Shown here in pieces: positions 1 through 5,824 of a stretch of DNA of 6,443 nt. The DNA comes from Terriglobia bacterium (lineage in GTDB: Bacteria; Acidobacteriota; Terriglobia; UBA7540). The translations under genes and the position numbers were made by a program. The notes below the pieces were generated by a model. That model worked only from the letters and a program-made list of their open reading frames with translations. It was not told the DNA's origin and made no database searches. The stretch is from assembly GCA_030040515.1 (NCBI GenBank), contig JASHTO010000165.1, forward strand, positions 1-6,443, given 5' to 3'. Within the stretch, counting starts at the first letter, position 1. Every line of letters starts with the position of its first letter.

Positions 1-97
1 CAAGGGCAGTGAGGAGCCCGGCCACGATCAGCATCATGTCCAACGTCGCAAGAAACAACGTACGGGCCGGAATGTACGCGCTAAGAAACTTGACCAC
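1..97 (-). CDS. Undecaprenyl-phosphate sugar transferase, N-terminus only (3' end outside window)
   Basis: Only the first 32 codons are present. They read V-V-K-F-L-S-A-Y-I-P-A-R-T-L and then a hydrophobic stretch (about residues 14-32, with LDMMLIVAGLL) that looks like the first membrane helix. A short 'F-x-x-Y-x-P-x-R-T-L' start followed by a helix is how the XrtA/PEP-CTERM-associated sugar transferases (EpsB-like, bacterial sugar transferase superfamily) begin; such enzymes pass a sugar phosphate from a nucleotide sugar to undecaprenyl phosphate in the inner membrane. The GTG at 95-97 is chosen because GAAAGGG (107-113) lies 9 bases upstream. The gene overlaps the end of the kinase gene by 17 bases, which suggests translational coupling. 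The catalytic C-terminal domain is not visible, so the family call rests on a short N-terminus plus context and could be wrong; another membrane protein of the same locus is the alternative. Confidence 0.6.
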   Translation of the reverse strand, partial: MVKFLSAYIPARTLFLATLDMMLIVAGLLTAL

Positions 98-992
98 CCT
101 TTGATACCCTTTCTTTTTGAATTTGCCGGGCAGGCGCAGAGGCGTGTTTCAGTCCCTCCACCCTGGGAATGGCGGTGTAGTATTGAGAATAGGCGTCCCG
201 ATTGGCGGATCGGCTGGAGTTCAGGATGATTCCCGCGGTGGGTGCGTTTTTCAGGGCCGTCAAACTTTCCTCAAGCTCTTCCCTCCGCGTGTGCCCCTCC
301 CGGACCACCAGGAACACCGCGTCGCAGAGGGAAGCAAGGAATCTCCCATCAGCGAGGGGCAGGATGGGCGGAGAGTCGATCACCACCCATTCAAACGTTG
401 ATGCTGCCCTTTTGACCACACCCCGCATCGGCTCACCCTGAATCAGTTCCACGGGATTGCGGGGGGGACGGCCGGCGGAGAGCAGGCAAATATCCAGGGG
501 ATCAATTCGCCGGCATGCGCCCATGAGTTCAGCGCGCTCCTGTAGAATCTCGGCAAGCCCCTCCGCTGGGCTCAAGCCCATCAGAACATGAAGGCTGGGT
601 CTTCGCAGGTCGGCATCGATCAGGAGGACGCGATCGGAGGCCTGCGCCAGCGTGATGGCTAAATTTGCGGCCACCATGCTCTTGCCCTCTTTGGGAATAG
701 AGCTGGTGATGAGTATGGTCTTGACCGCGCACCGGCCGCGGACTTCGCAGAGCCGATAGCGAAGGAGTTTGAACCGCTCGACGGCCGCAACGTCTTTATC
801 GCCGGGGCACAGCAAATGACCTTGGGGATGAGGCCGGCAGGTGACGCGCGCGAGATGGCCCAAGCCATCCACTTCCGGCGGAAACGGATTATGCGCACCG
901 GTTCCTTCCCCAAACTTGCCTGGGAAAGCACCTTCTCCGGCAGGACTCTTTAATTGTTCGACGCGGCGCAGCGCTTCAAAAATTCGACTCAC
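81..992 (-). CDS. Stand-alone bacterial tyrosine autokinase (BY-kinase, CapB/CpsD type) of an EPS locus
   Basis: A 303-residue cytoplasmic P-loop kinase of the BY-kinase family, which autophosphorylates on C-terminal tyrosines and, with its membrane partner, controls polymer length and export. The start MSRIFEALRR is typical of the exosortase-associated subfamily. Visible motifs: the ERFKLLRYRL helix (72-81), Walker A SIPKEGKS (98-105), Walker A' VLLIDADLRRP (122-132) and Walker B VVIDSPP (203-209). A modest tyrosine cluster (Y268, Y271, Y272) lies near the C-terminus, where the family places its phosphorylation sites. Residues 13-65 form a Gly/Pro-rich linker with no recognised motif. The start is GTG (990-992), with GAGG at 999-1002 six bases upstream. 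It lies 24 bases after the ATPase gene and overlaps the sugar transferase gene. There is no membrane segment, so its activator should be the chain-length protein encoded two genes upstream. A MinD/ParA-type ATPase is the alternative, made unlikely by the tyrosines and context. Confidence 0.93.
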   Translation of the reverse strand: MSRIFEALRRVEQLKSPAGEGAFPGKFGEGTGAHNPFPPEVDGLGHLARVTCRPHPQGHLLCPGDKDVAAVERFKLLRYRLCEVRGRCAVKTILITSSIPKEGKSMVAANLAITLAQASDRVLLIDADLRRPSLHVLMGLSPAEGLAEILQERAELMGACRRIDPLDICLLSAGRPPRNPVELIQGEPMRGVVKRAASTFEWVVIDSPPILPLADGRFLASLCDAVFLVVREGHTRREELEESLTALKNAPTAGIILNSSRSANRDAYSQYYTAIPRVEGLKHASAPARQIQKERVSKGGQVS

Positions 993-1016
993 TTCAAACC
1001 TCGCTTTGACTCGGGC

Positions 1017-2213
1017 CTAAGTAATCATCCTCCGGCAAAGCCGGAGGCTTTTCGGCGGCTGTCCGTCAGCTGACGGACTGACCGCCACCGCCAAGGGACC
1101 CCTCACCCGATCACCCCTTCGCCCCTCTTCCCTCTCCCCAAGGGAGAGGGAAGAGGGGGAGGGGAGTTGGGGTGAGGGGTCTTTCTCGATACGACGAAAG
1201 CCTGCGATCTGCTGATTACCGGAGCTGTCAAACTCCGACTGCCTCCCCGGCAGAGCCGGGGGATCACCCAACGGATTTGCCGTTGCTACACTCTTGTAAT
1301 GGGTCTTTTCCTTGTCGTACTCGGAAATTCCCGGCCATGGGTCCCCGCCTGTTACCTCCGCAGTTCCCGAGGCAGGCTGCGGGGCTGGTTTTCGCGGGTG
1401 ATTTCTTTCCGTCAGACACAAATCCGCAGCCACCCCGTCCACCATGACGTCGGTGACCTCCGTGGTCCCGGCGGCGAAGGCCGAAATCAAGGCGTTGTCA
1501 CAGAGAATGTTGATGAGGCGGGGAATGCCGCCGGAATGGACGTGGACGGAATGGATCGCCAGGAGGGAAAAGATCGGGTCGTGGGACCCTGCCTGCCGAA
1601 GCCGGTCCCAGATATAACACTGGGTCTGAACCTCGGAAAGGGGCCGGAGTTGAAATCGCATGGCGATGCGTTGCTTGAGCTGCCGCAGGTTGTATGACTC
1701 AAGTGTCGCGTCCAACTCCGGCTGGCCGACCAGAACGATCTGAAGGAGCTTTCCGCGTGACGTTTCCAGGTTTGTGAGCAGGCGAATTTCCTCCAGAACA
1801 TCGGTTTCCAGGTGCTGGGCCTCATCGATAATCAGGGCCGTGTACAACCCTTTCTCCCCACGCCGAAGCAAATACGCCTGGAGTTGCCGGAGAAGCTGGC
1901 TTTTGCTGCGGGGAGGCTCGGCGATTCCCAAATCACTCGCCACCTCCTGAAGAAACTCTCCGCTCGAGAGCCGGGTGCAAAACATATAGGCGTAGTTGAG
2001 CTGCTTTTGATCCAGCAATTGCAGCAGGCAGCGGACCACCAGCGTCTTGCCCGTGCCGACTTCACCGGTCATCACCATGAATCCTTTGTGCCCGCAAATG
2101 CCGTAGTAAAGACCGGCCAGAGCTTCGTTATGAGCGTCCGTGCGGAAGAAAAACTGCGGATCGGGGCTGATCTCAAAGGGGCTTCGCTGCAATTTGAAAA
2201 AGGATGCATACAT
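1017..2213 (-). CDS. ExeA-like AAA ATPase of an XrtA/PEP-CTERM-type EPS locus, with a repeat-derived C-terminal extension
   Basis: A 398-residue AAA ATPase of the ExeA/GspA-like group, matching the 'secretion ATPase, PEP-CTERM locus' subfamily, whose role in EPS export is not settled. The start MYASFFKLQRSPFEISPDP is typical. Visible motifs: Walker A GEVGTGKT (50-57), Walker B ALIIDEAQHL (126-135, with D130 and E131), LVGQPELD (161-168, sensor 1 region), a basic RQLKQR segment (177-182) and the sensor 2 region GGIPRLINILCDNAL (228-242). No signal peptide or membrane helix is seen. The ATG (2211-2213) lies 2 bases after the chain-length gene; its ribosome site is weak, so coupling is likely. 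Family members of this kind are about 270 residues long, and the conserved core here ends near residue 270. Residues about 300-398 are encoded by palindromic repeat DNA (Pro/Ser/Gly/Arg-rich, no domain), so the protein is probably extended by repeat insertion and loss of the older stop. The core call is firm; the function of the tail is unknown. Confidence 0.92.
   Translation of the reverse strand: MYASFFKLQRSPFEISPDPQFFFRTDAHNEALAGLYYGICGHKGFMVMTGEVGTGKTLVVRCLLQLLDQKQLNYAYMFCTRLSSGEFLQEVASDLGIAEPPRSKSQLLRQLQAYLLRRGEKGLYTALIIDEAQHLETDVLEEIRLLTNLETSRGKLLQIVLVGQPELDATLESYNLRQLKQRIAMRFQLRPLSEVQTQCYIWDRLRQAGSHDPIFSLLAIHSVHVHSGGIPRLINILCDNALISAFAAGTTEVTDVMVDGVAADLCLTERNHPRKPAPQPASGTAEVTGGDPWPGISEYDKEKTHYKSVATANPLGDPPALPGRQSEFDSSGNQQIAGFRRIEKDPSPQLPSPSSLSLGEREEGRRGDRVRGPLAVAVSPSADGQPPKSLRLCRRMIT
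1029..1047. repeat. GC-rich hairpin, 8-bp perfect stem
   Basis: CCTCCGGC (1029-1036), a 3-base loop and GCCGGAGG (1040-1047) form a perfect stem inside the last codons of the ATPase gene. In the operon transcript it is followed by AUGAUUACUU and not by a U-run, so it does not look like an intrinsic terminator. It resembles the hairpin at 1245-1261: both share a T-S-ATCC start, CCGGC-NNN-GCCGG core and GGC end when the first is read on plus and the second on minus, as if they were inverted copies of one small element. Confidence 0.7.
1061..1078. repeat. Perfect 18-bp palindrome
   Basis: GTCCGTCAGCTGACGGAC is its own reverse complement over all 18 bases with no spacer. It lies within the ATPase reading frame (about residues 379-384), between the terminal hairpin and the large inverted repeat. 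It could be a protein-binding site or part of a dispersed repeat; its place inside a coding repeat cluster favours the latter. Confidence 0.75.
1097..1181. repeat. 85-base nested inverted repeat (REP/BIME-like palindromic element)
   Basis: The outer arms GACCCCTCACCC (1097-1108) and GGGTGAGGGGTC (1170-1181) are perfect 12-bp complements. Inside, 1122-1138 and 1142-1158 form a 17-bp perfect stem with a 3-base loop (CAA at 1139-1141). The intervening bases pair partly (CCCCT at 1114-1118 with AGGGG at 1160-1164). The sequence is strongly purine/pyrimidine-split and unlike the neighbouring coding DNA. CCCTCACCC- and CTCTCCC-type palindromes of this kind occur as dispersed intergenic repeats in many bacteria; here the element is read through as ATPase residues about 345-372. 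No transposase or target duplication is visible. Confidence 0.85.
1245..1261. repeat. GC-rich hairpin, 7-bp perfect stem
   Basis: CCCCGGC (1245-1251), loop AGA, GCCGGGG (1255-1261) inside the ATPase C-terminal extension (around residue 320). Its flanks (TGATCC on one side, GAGGC on the other, minus strand) resemble those of the hairpin at 1029-1047, so the two may be diverged inverted copies bracketing the 85-base element. Confidence 0.65.
1269..1285. repeat. Small hairpin, 6-bp perfect stem
   Basis: CAACGG (1269-1274), loop ATTTG, CCGTTG (1280-1285), directly next to the GC-rich hairpin at 1245-1261. By itself a stem this short could be chance; its position at the edge of the repeat cluster in the ATPase tail makes it likely to belong to the same repeat unit. 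Confidence 0.45.
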
Positions 2214-2215
2214 GT

Positions 2216-3778
2216 TTAATTCACCAAAAAGAGAGAGGCCCCCACACCTAAAGAAATGATGATCAACGCCGCCGCCGTGAGAACTTCAATCAGGTGATGC
2301 CGCCTCACGGTGGCCTGGTCCCATGGGGATTGAAGAAGCGGGACTGAAACCAGGATGGGCAAGGACGTGACGGCCTCAAGGTCGGGCTTTCCCTGGAGGC
2401 GCGTATCGGTGGCTTCCTTCACAGCTACCAGCGCGAACCCTGCCAGCAGGCCCAACAGCCACCCACCCAGGATGATTTGAGCGCGGTTGGGCTCCACCGG
2501 CCTCTCCGGCAGGCTGGCAGGATCGATGATTTGGAATTGCTGTCCCTGCTGGCGCTTCTCGAGGTTGGTGGCCAACTCAGATTGCGACTCCCTCTGCAAA
2601 AGTGACTCGTAGCGCTCCTTCGCGTCCTGGTAGTTGCGGGTCACCTCCGCAAGTTGCTCCGCGCGGACGGGCGTCAGGTTCAGGTGCGCTTGGAGAGTTT
2701 GAATCCGCTCGCGCAAGCGGTCGAGTTCCTTCCGGCGATTCTGGAGGTCGACGTTCACGGCTTTCAATCGGCTGTTGACTTCAATAAGGTTCGGCTGAGT
2801 AGCGTCCGCAGCGGATGTGCCGGTCTGCGAAGCTGATGAATCGGAGCTTTTTTGCTGCTGGAGCTTTTCCAGGCGGGCGATCTCACCCTTGATTTGAATG
2901 ACTTCCGGATATTGGTCGGTGTACCGGGCCCGCAATTCGGCCAGTTTGGCGCGCAACTGCGGCAGAGATTCCGGCTGAGAATTTCCGGTGGCAGGGTTCG
3001 CCGCCGGGCCCAGGGACTGGTATTCCGCCTGCATCGATTCCAGATAGGTTTTGTCCTGCTCCACCCGGTCGAGTTCGGCCGACGCGGCGCTAAACTGCGC
3101 CTGCAAGCTGTTCAGAATTTGCAGATTGCTCTGCTCCTGTTCGGGGAGTTCGCCGAGGTATTGCATTTTGTAGGCGTCCTGTTTTTGTTCCGCATCGGCC
3201 AGTTGCTGCCGCGCATCTTCGAGCTGATTGGCAAGGAAGTTGGTGGTGCCCACAGACTGCTGGTTGCGGGCACGCTCATTTTCGTCAATGAACAGCGAGG
3301 TCAGCTCTTTCACCACGCGCTGGGCAGTTTCCCTGGTCGGAGCCAGATAGGAAATTCGGAACGCGGTCAGTTCTCCGGTGCGGGCCGAGGCTCTTACGGG
3401 CTCCACGTTGATGTCCTTGCGCATCATGTCGATCAGGTCGTCGGTGCCGAGGCTGCCGCGGGCATCCGGGTAGAGGTCAAACTGCTCGATCAGGTGTTGC
3501 AAGCGGCTGCGGCTCAAAATCTGGTCCATCAAGCTCTGCAAGCGGTCCTCAATGTTTGTCACCACGTTGGGAGTCACATATTGCGAGGAGACTTGCTGTT
3601 GCTCGACCAGGATCAAGGCCTCGGAGCGATAGCGCACCGGCCATGTTCGGGCCACACAGAATCCCAATATGCCGATGGCAAAGAAAGGCACCAGGAGGAA
3701 CCATCGGCGGCGAACCACGGCGGCGACGCAATCCTGCCAACTCAATTGGGATTTCCGGATGTCTTTGGTCATCGACAC
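2216..3778 (-). CDS. Polysaccharide chain-length determinant / co-polymerase (Wzz/GumC type, no kinase domain)
   Basis: A 520-residue inner-membrane polysaccharide co-polymerase, the partner that sets polymer length and activates the tyrosine kinase. A cytoplasmic N-terminus leads into helix 1 (about 26-45, RWFLLVPFFAIGILGF) and the Wzz domain. A long periplasmic coiled coil follows (about 165-255, 273-310 and 331-412), broken by two low-complexity inserts (257-270 and 311-330). Next come the Pro-rich motif DPASLPERPVEPNR (419-432) and helix 2 (434-454). Residues 457-485 match the linker that precedes the kinase in fused BY-kinases, but the kinase is absent; instead a third helix (497-518) ends the protein. 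This matches the PEP-CTERM-locus subfamily. The start is GTG (3776-3778), with GGAGG 5 bases upstream; an ATG two codons later (3770-3772) is possible but sits 11 bases from that site. The barrel gene's stop overlaps this start (TAGTG). Confidence 0.93.
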   Translation of the reverse strand: MSMTKDIRKSQLSWQDCVAAVVRRRWFLLVPFFAIGILGFCVARTWPVRYRSEALILVEQQQVSSQYVTPNVVTNIEDRLQSLMDQILSRSRLQHLIEQFDLYPDARGSLGTDDLIDMMRKDINVEPVRASARTGELTAFRISYLAPTRETAQRVVKELTSLFIDENERARNQQSVGTTNFLANQLEDARQQLADAEQKQDAYKMQYLGELPEQEQSNLQILNSLQAQFSAASAELDRVEQDKTYLESMQAEYQSLGPAANPATGNSQPESLPQLRAKLAELRARYTDQYPEVIQIKGEIARLEKLQQQKSSDSSASQTGTSAADATQPNLIEVNSRLKAVNVDLQNRRKELDRLRERIQTLQAHLNLTPVRAEQLAEVTRNYQDAKERYESLLQRESQSELATNLEKRQQGQQFQIIDPASLPERPVEPNRAQIILGGWLLGLLAGFALVAVKEATDTRLQGKPDLEAVTSLPILVSVPLLQSPWDQATVRRHHLIEVLTAAALIIISLGVGASLFLVN

Positions 3779-5133
3779 TAATGCCTCCCCAGGGGAACTT
3801 GCCCCAGCCGGTAGAAGAACCCCAGGCTGACGTAATTCCGGTTCATATCCACCAGAAAGGGAATCGCTCCCGTTTCGCGCTGGCGACCGGCCGTGTACCC
3901 CACCTGGGCAACCAGGCGTGAAGAGATTTGCCGTTCGAATTTCGCGCTGCCGGTTTGGTCCTCGATCGCGGCGTTCCCGAAGAGCGGTGAGAGTGAGGTG
4001 GAATACGCCACGACGCCGCTCAGGAGGAAATCCCAGTGCCGGGACATGCTCTGGCGCAGATCGAAGCCTCCCGCGTTATTCATCACGGCGGTGAGGAAAC
4101 CACCGCCATCCGAAACGGCCCGTTGCCCGGTGAGCACTACACTAGTGCGCGTCGAACGCCATCCCAAGCTGGCGCCGCCGCCTGCCAGCCACTTCGATCC
4201 ATGATTGCGAACGCCCACGTAGGCCGGTGCGCTTCCCGCCACTCCCGGGAAGTAGAGAAGATCGTTCAGGCGCACATCGTCGGGCCCGCCATAAAAACTG
4301 AATGAGGCTCCGGATTTCCCTTGCCAGGCATAGGTCAGCTCGGGCGATTCAATCTCGTCCATGGAGGGCCCAAATCGCAGGTTCTGGTGCAAGGCGGATA
4401 TCCCTATCGTGGAGGTTGCGCTGATCCGGTACGTGTAGTCCATCCCGCCGCGGTAGGTTTGCGTATTAAAAAGGTTTTCATCGGTGTTTGCGACGCCGCT
4501 AAAATTTCGATTGCCGGCCGTGCCATAGAAATCGAATTGACTTCGGCGGCTGGCTTGGTACGTGGCCTCCACCCGCCCTTCATCGCTGAAAATGCGGGCC
4601 AGGGGGAAGAGCGTGGTTTGGTTCAGGGACGGGGAGAGGCTAAGTTGGGGTGAGGCATAGGAGTTCAAGGCCGGGGAGGAGATTCCCGTGTAATAGAAAC
4701 CCGTGTCCTGGAAGCGCAACTGGAAGTGGCGGGCAACATCAAACCTGGCGTTGAAGGAGAGGTTCTGGTTAGCTTGGTTGTACCCCGGAATGTTGACGTA
4801 GAAGAGCCCTTCCGGTTGGTAATCAAAGCTCATCTCGGAGCGCTCATGGTCCACTTGCAAACCGAAATGGGCGCCCCCCTGGATGATGGAGCTTCCCACC
4901 CGATGAGCGTTATCTGAATAGGCATTGTCGTCATAAGCCGTTTGTTCGTTGAGGTCGAACACGAAGTTATTCTGCGGGGTTGATTCGTCCGCATAGTGCA
5001 GTTGCCGGGAGGAATCGTCTTGCGGCGCTTCAGGTGTGCTCTGTGTTTCCTGCGCGCGAGCCGGCGAGTAAGCAATTACGGCAAAGAGCAAGAGCAACGC
5101 CAAGCTGGTCAGACCTGTTTTTCCGCTTCCCAT
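3778..5133 (-). CDS. Secreted outer-membrane beta-barrel protein of the EPS locus
   Basis: A 451-residue protein with a clear signal peptide: MGSGK, a hydrophobic core (TSLALLLLFAVIA, 9-21) and a likely cut after ARA (27). The mature part has no cysteine and alternates polar and aromatic or hydrophobic residues as in outer-membrane strands. The first likely strand, FVFDLNEQTAYDDNAYSDN (57-75), recalls the 'DN' opening of the PEP-CTERM-associated barrel-like hypothetical family, and the end (YVSLGFFYRLG) is like a closing strand, with a short tail after it. The ATG at 5131-5133 is chosen because a signal peptide begins there and it lies 13 bases after the OPX stop; the frame stays open to about 5520, but that part overlaps the OPX gene and looks non-coding. 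Placed between the OPX and chain-length genes, it may form the outer-membrane pore for the polymer; that role is inferred, not shown. Confidence 0.82.
   Translation of the reverse strand: MGSGKTGLTSLALLLLFAVIAYSPARAQETQSTPEAPQDDSSRQLHYADESTPQNNFVFDLNEQTAYDDNAYSDNAHRVGSSIIQGGAHFGLQVDHERSEMSFDYQPEGLFYVNIPGYNQANQNLSFNARFDVARHFQLRFQDTGFYYTGISSPALNSYASPQLSLSPSLNQTTLFPLARIFSDEGRVEATYQASRRSQFDFYGTAGNRNFSGVANTDENLFNTQTYRGGMDYTYRISATSTIGISALHQNLRFGPSMDEIESPELTYAWQGKSGASFSFYGGPDDVRLNDLLYFPGVAGSAPAYVGVRNHGSKWLAGGGASLGWRSTRTSVVLTGQRAVSDGGGFLTAVMNNAGGFDLRQSMSRHWDFLLSGVVAYSTSLSPLFGNAAIEDQTGSAKFERQISSRLVAQVGYTAGRQRETGAIPFLVDMNRNYVSLGFFYRLGQVPLGRH
3784..3790 (-). promoter_or_regulatory. Ribosome binding site for the chain-length gene (GGGGAGG)
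   Basis: GGGGAGG on the minus strand lies within the last codons of the barrel gene, 5 bases before the GTG at 3778 and 11 before the ATG at 3772. The spacing favours GTG as the start. With the TAGTG overlap, it suggests that ribosomes ending the barrel gene restart at once. Confidence 0.7.
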
Positions 5134-5146
5134 AGTATTGATCGCC

Positions 5147-5824
5147 TCAAGGAACAACAACGGTGTCACCGGGCTCAAGCTCAACGTTCTGATTAGAATC
5201 GTTGCCTTGAATGACTTCCTTGTAATTGAAGGGCAGGCGCGAGTTCTCACCGTCGCTCGATCGCCGCAAGACATAAATCTTGGTGACCTTGGCGAAGTCC
5301 CTGAAACCGCCCGCCATGCCGATGGCATCCAGAACGCGCACCGGCTGGGCCAGGGAGTAGGAGCCGGGATGCTGGACTTCGCCGAGGACATTGAACTTCC
5401 GGCTCTTAACCTCCTGCACCGTAACGGAAACTTGCGGATTGGCGATGAAAGCGTGGAGCTTCGCCGCCAGAACATCTTGAAGTTGGTTGGGTGTAAAGCC
5501 GCTAACGGATATGTCGCCAATCAGGGGCAGGGAAATCTTCCCGTCCGGCCGAACTGCCACCACGCTGGAGACCTCCGGTTCGTGCCAGACATCGACCTTC
5601 AGAACATCCGCAGGGCCGACCGTGTAAACGTCATTGTTGGCAGCCGAATGGCCGGTCGCGGCGCTTCCTTGCGGAGGATTATCTTTGGGTGACTGTGCAG
5701 TGTCCTGGGATACCTTTCGATCCACTGGCGCGGCCAGGGACTTTGCCGGCAAGAATCCAGCCAGCGCTGCCAGCAACAGACCTTCGACAACAAGACACAG
5801 CTTTCCGGTGTGTTGGGCTTTCAT
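5147..5824 (-). CDS. Periplasmic polysaccharide export protein (OPX/Wza-like, SLBB domain)
   Basis: A 225-residue exported protein of the polysaccharide export family. The signal peptide covers residues 1-32 (basic start, core LVVEGLLLAALAGF, likely cut at SLAA). A Ser/Pro/Gln/Asn-rich linker runs to about 64. The Poly_export domain is at about 65-138 (opening DVYTVGPADVLKVDVW, then VRPDGKISLPLIGDISVSG) and an SLBB domain at about 142-225 (FNVLGEVQHPGSYSL, LDAIGMAGGFRDFA, ending LEPGDTVVVP). It is much shorter than Wza (about 380 residues), with no cysteine at the predicted cut, so it is not a lipoprotein, and no C-terminal amphipathic helix. It therefore cannot itself form the outer-membrane pore and probably works with the barrel protein encoded next. 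The ATG (5822-5824) follows GGGAGG (5833-5838) at 8 bases and overlaps the regulator's TGA. Confidence 0.94.
   Translation of the reverse strand: MKAQHTGKLCLVVEGLLLAALAGFLPAKSLAAPVDRKVSQDTAQSPKDNPPQGSAATGHSAANNDVYTVGPADVLKVDVWHEPEVSSVVAVRPDGKISLPLIGDISVSGFTPNQLQDVLAAKLHAFIANPQVSVTVQEVKSRKFNVLGEVQHPGSYSLAQPVRVLDAIGMAGGFRDFAKVTKIYVLRRSSDGENSRLPFNYKEVIQGNDSNQNVELEPGDTVVVP

Noticed and set aside
1029..1047. Intrinsic terminator at the end of the ATPase gene
   Set aside because: The stem is good, but in the operon direction it is followed by AUGAUUAC, and on the plus strand by only four T; coding of the kinase follows 24 bases after the stop.
1203..1231. Internal promoter for the kinase gene: perfect TTGACA (1226-1231, minus strand)
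   Set aside because: At 16-18 bases spacing there is no sequence like TATAAT (ATCGCA at 17), and it lies within the repeat cluster.
1299..1697. Plus-strand open frame opposite the ATPase gene
   Set aside because: Antisense to the sensor 2 region and tail of a conserved ATPase, with no motif of its own.
2852..3781. 309-codon open frame on the plus strand
   Set aside because: It is antisense to the chain-length gene, whose coiled-coil protein has clear family features; the plus-strand product shows no recognisable domain.
5134..5520. Upstream extension of the barrel reading frame (129 more codons)
   Set aside because: It overlaps the export gene in another frame, has Arg/Ser-rich shadow-like composition, and the signal peptide starts at 5133.
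5138..5692. 184-codon open frame on the plus strand
   Set aside because: It lies opposite the export gene, which has clear Poly_export and SLBB motifs; high GC leaves the opposite strand open.
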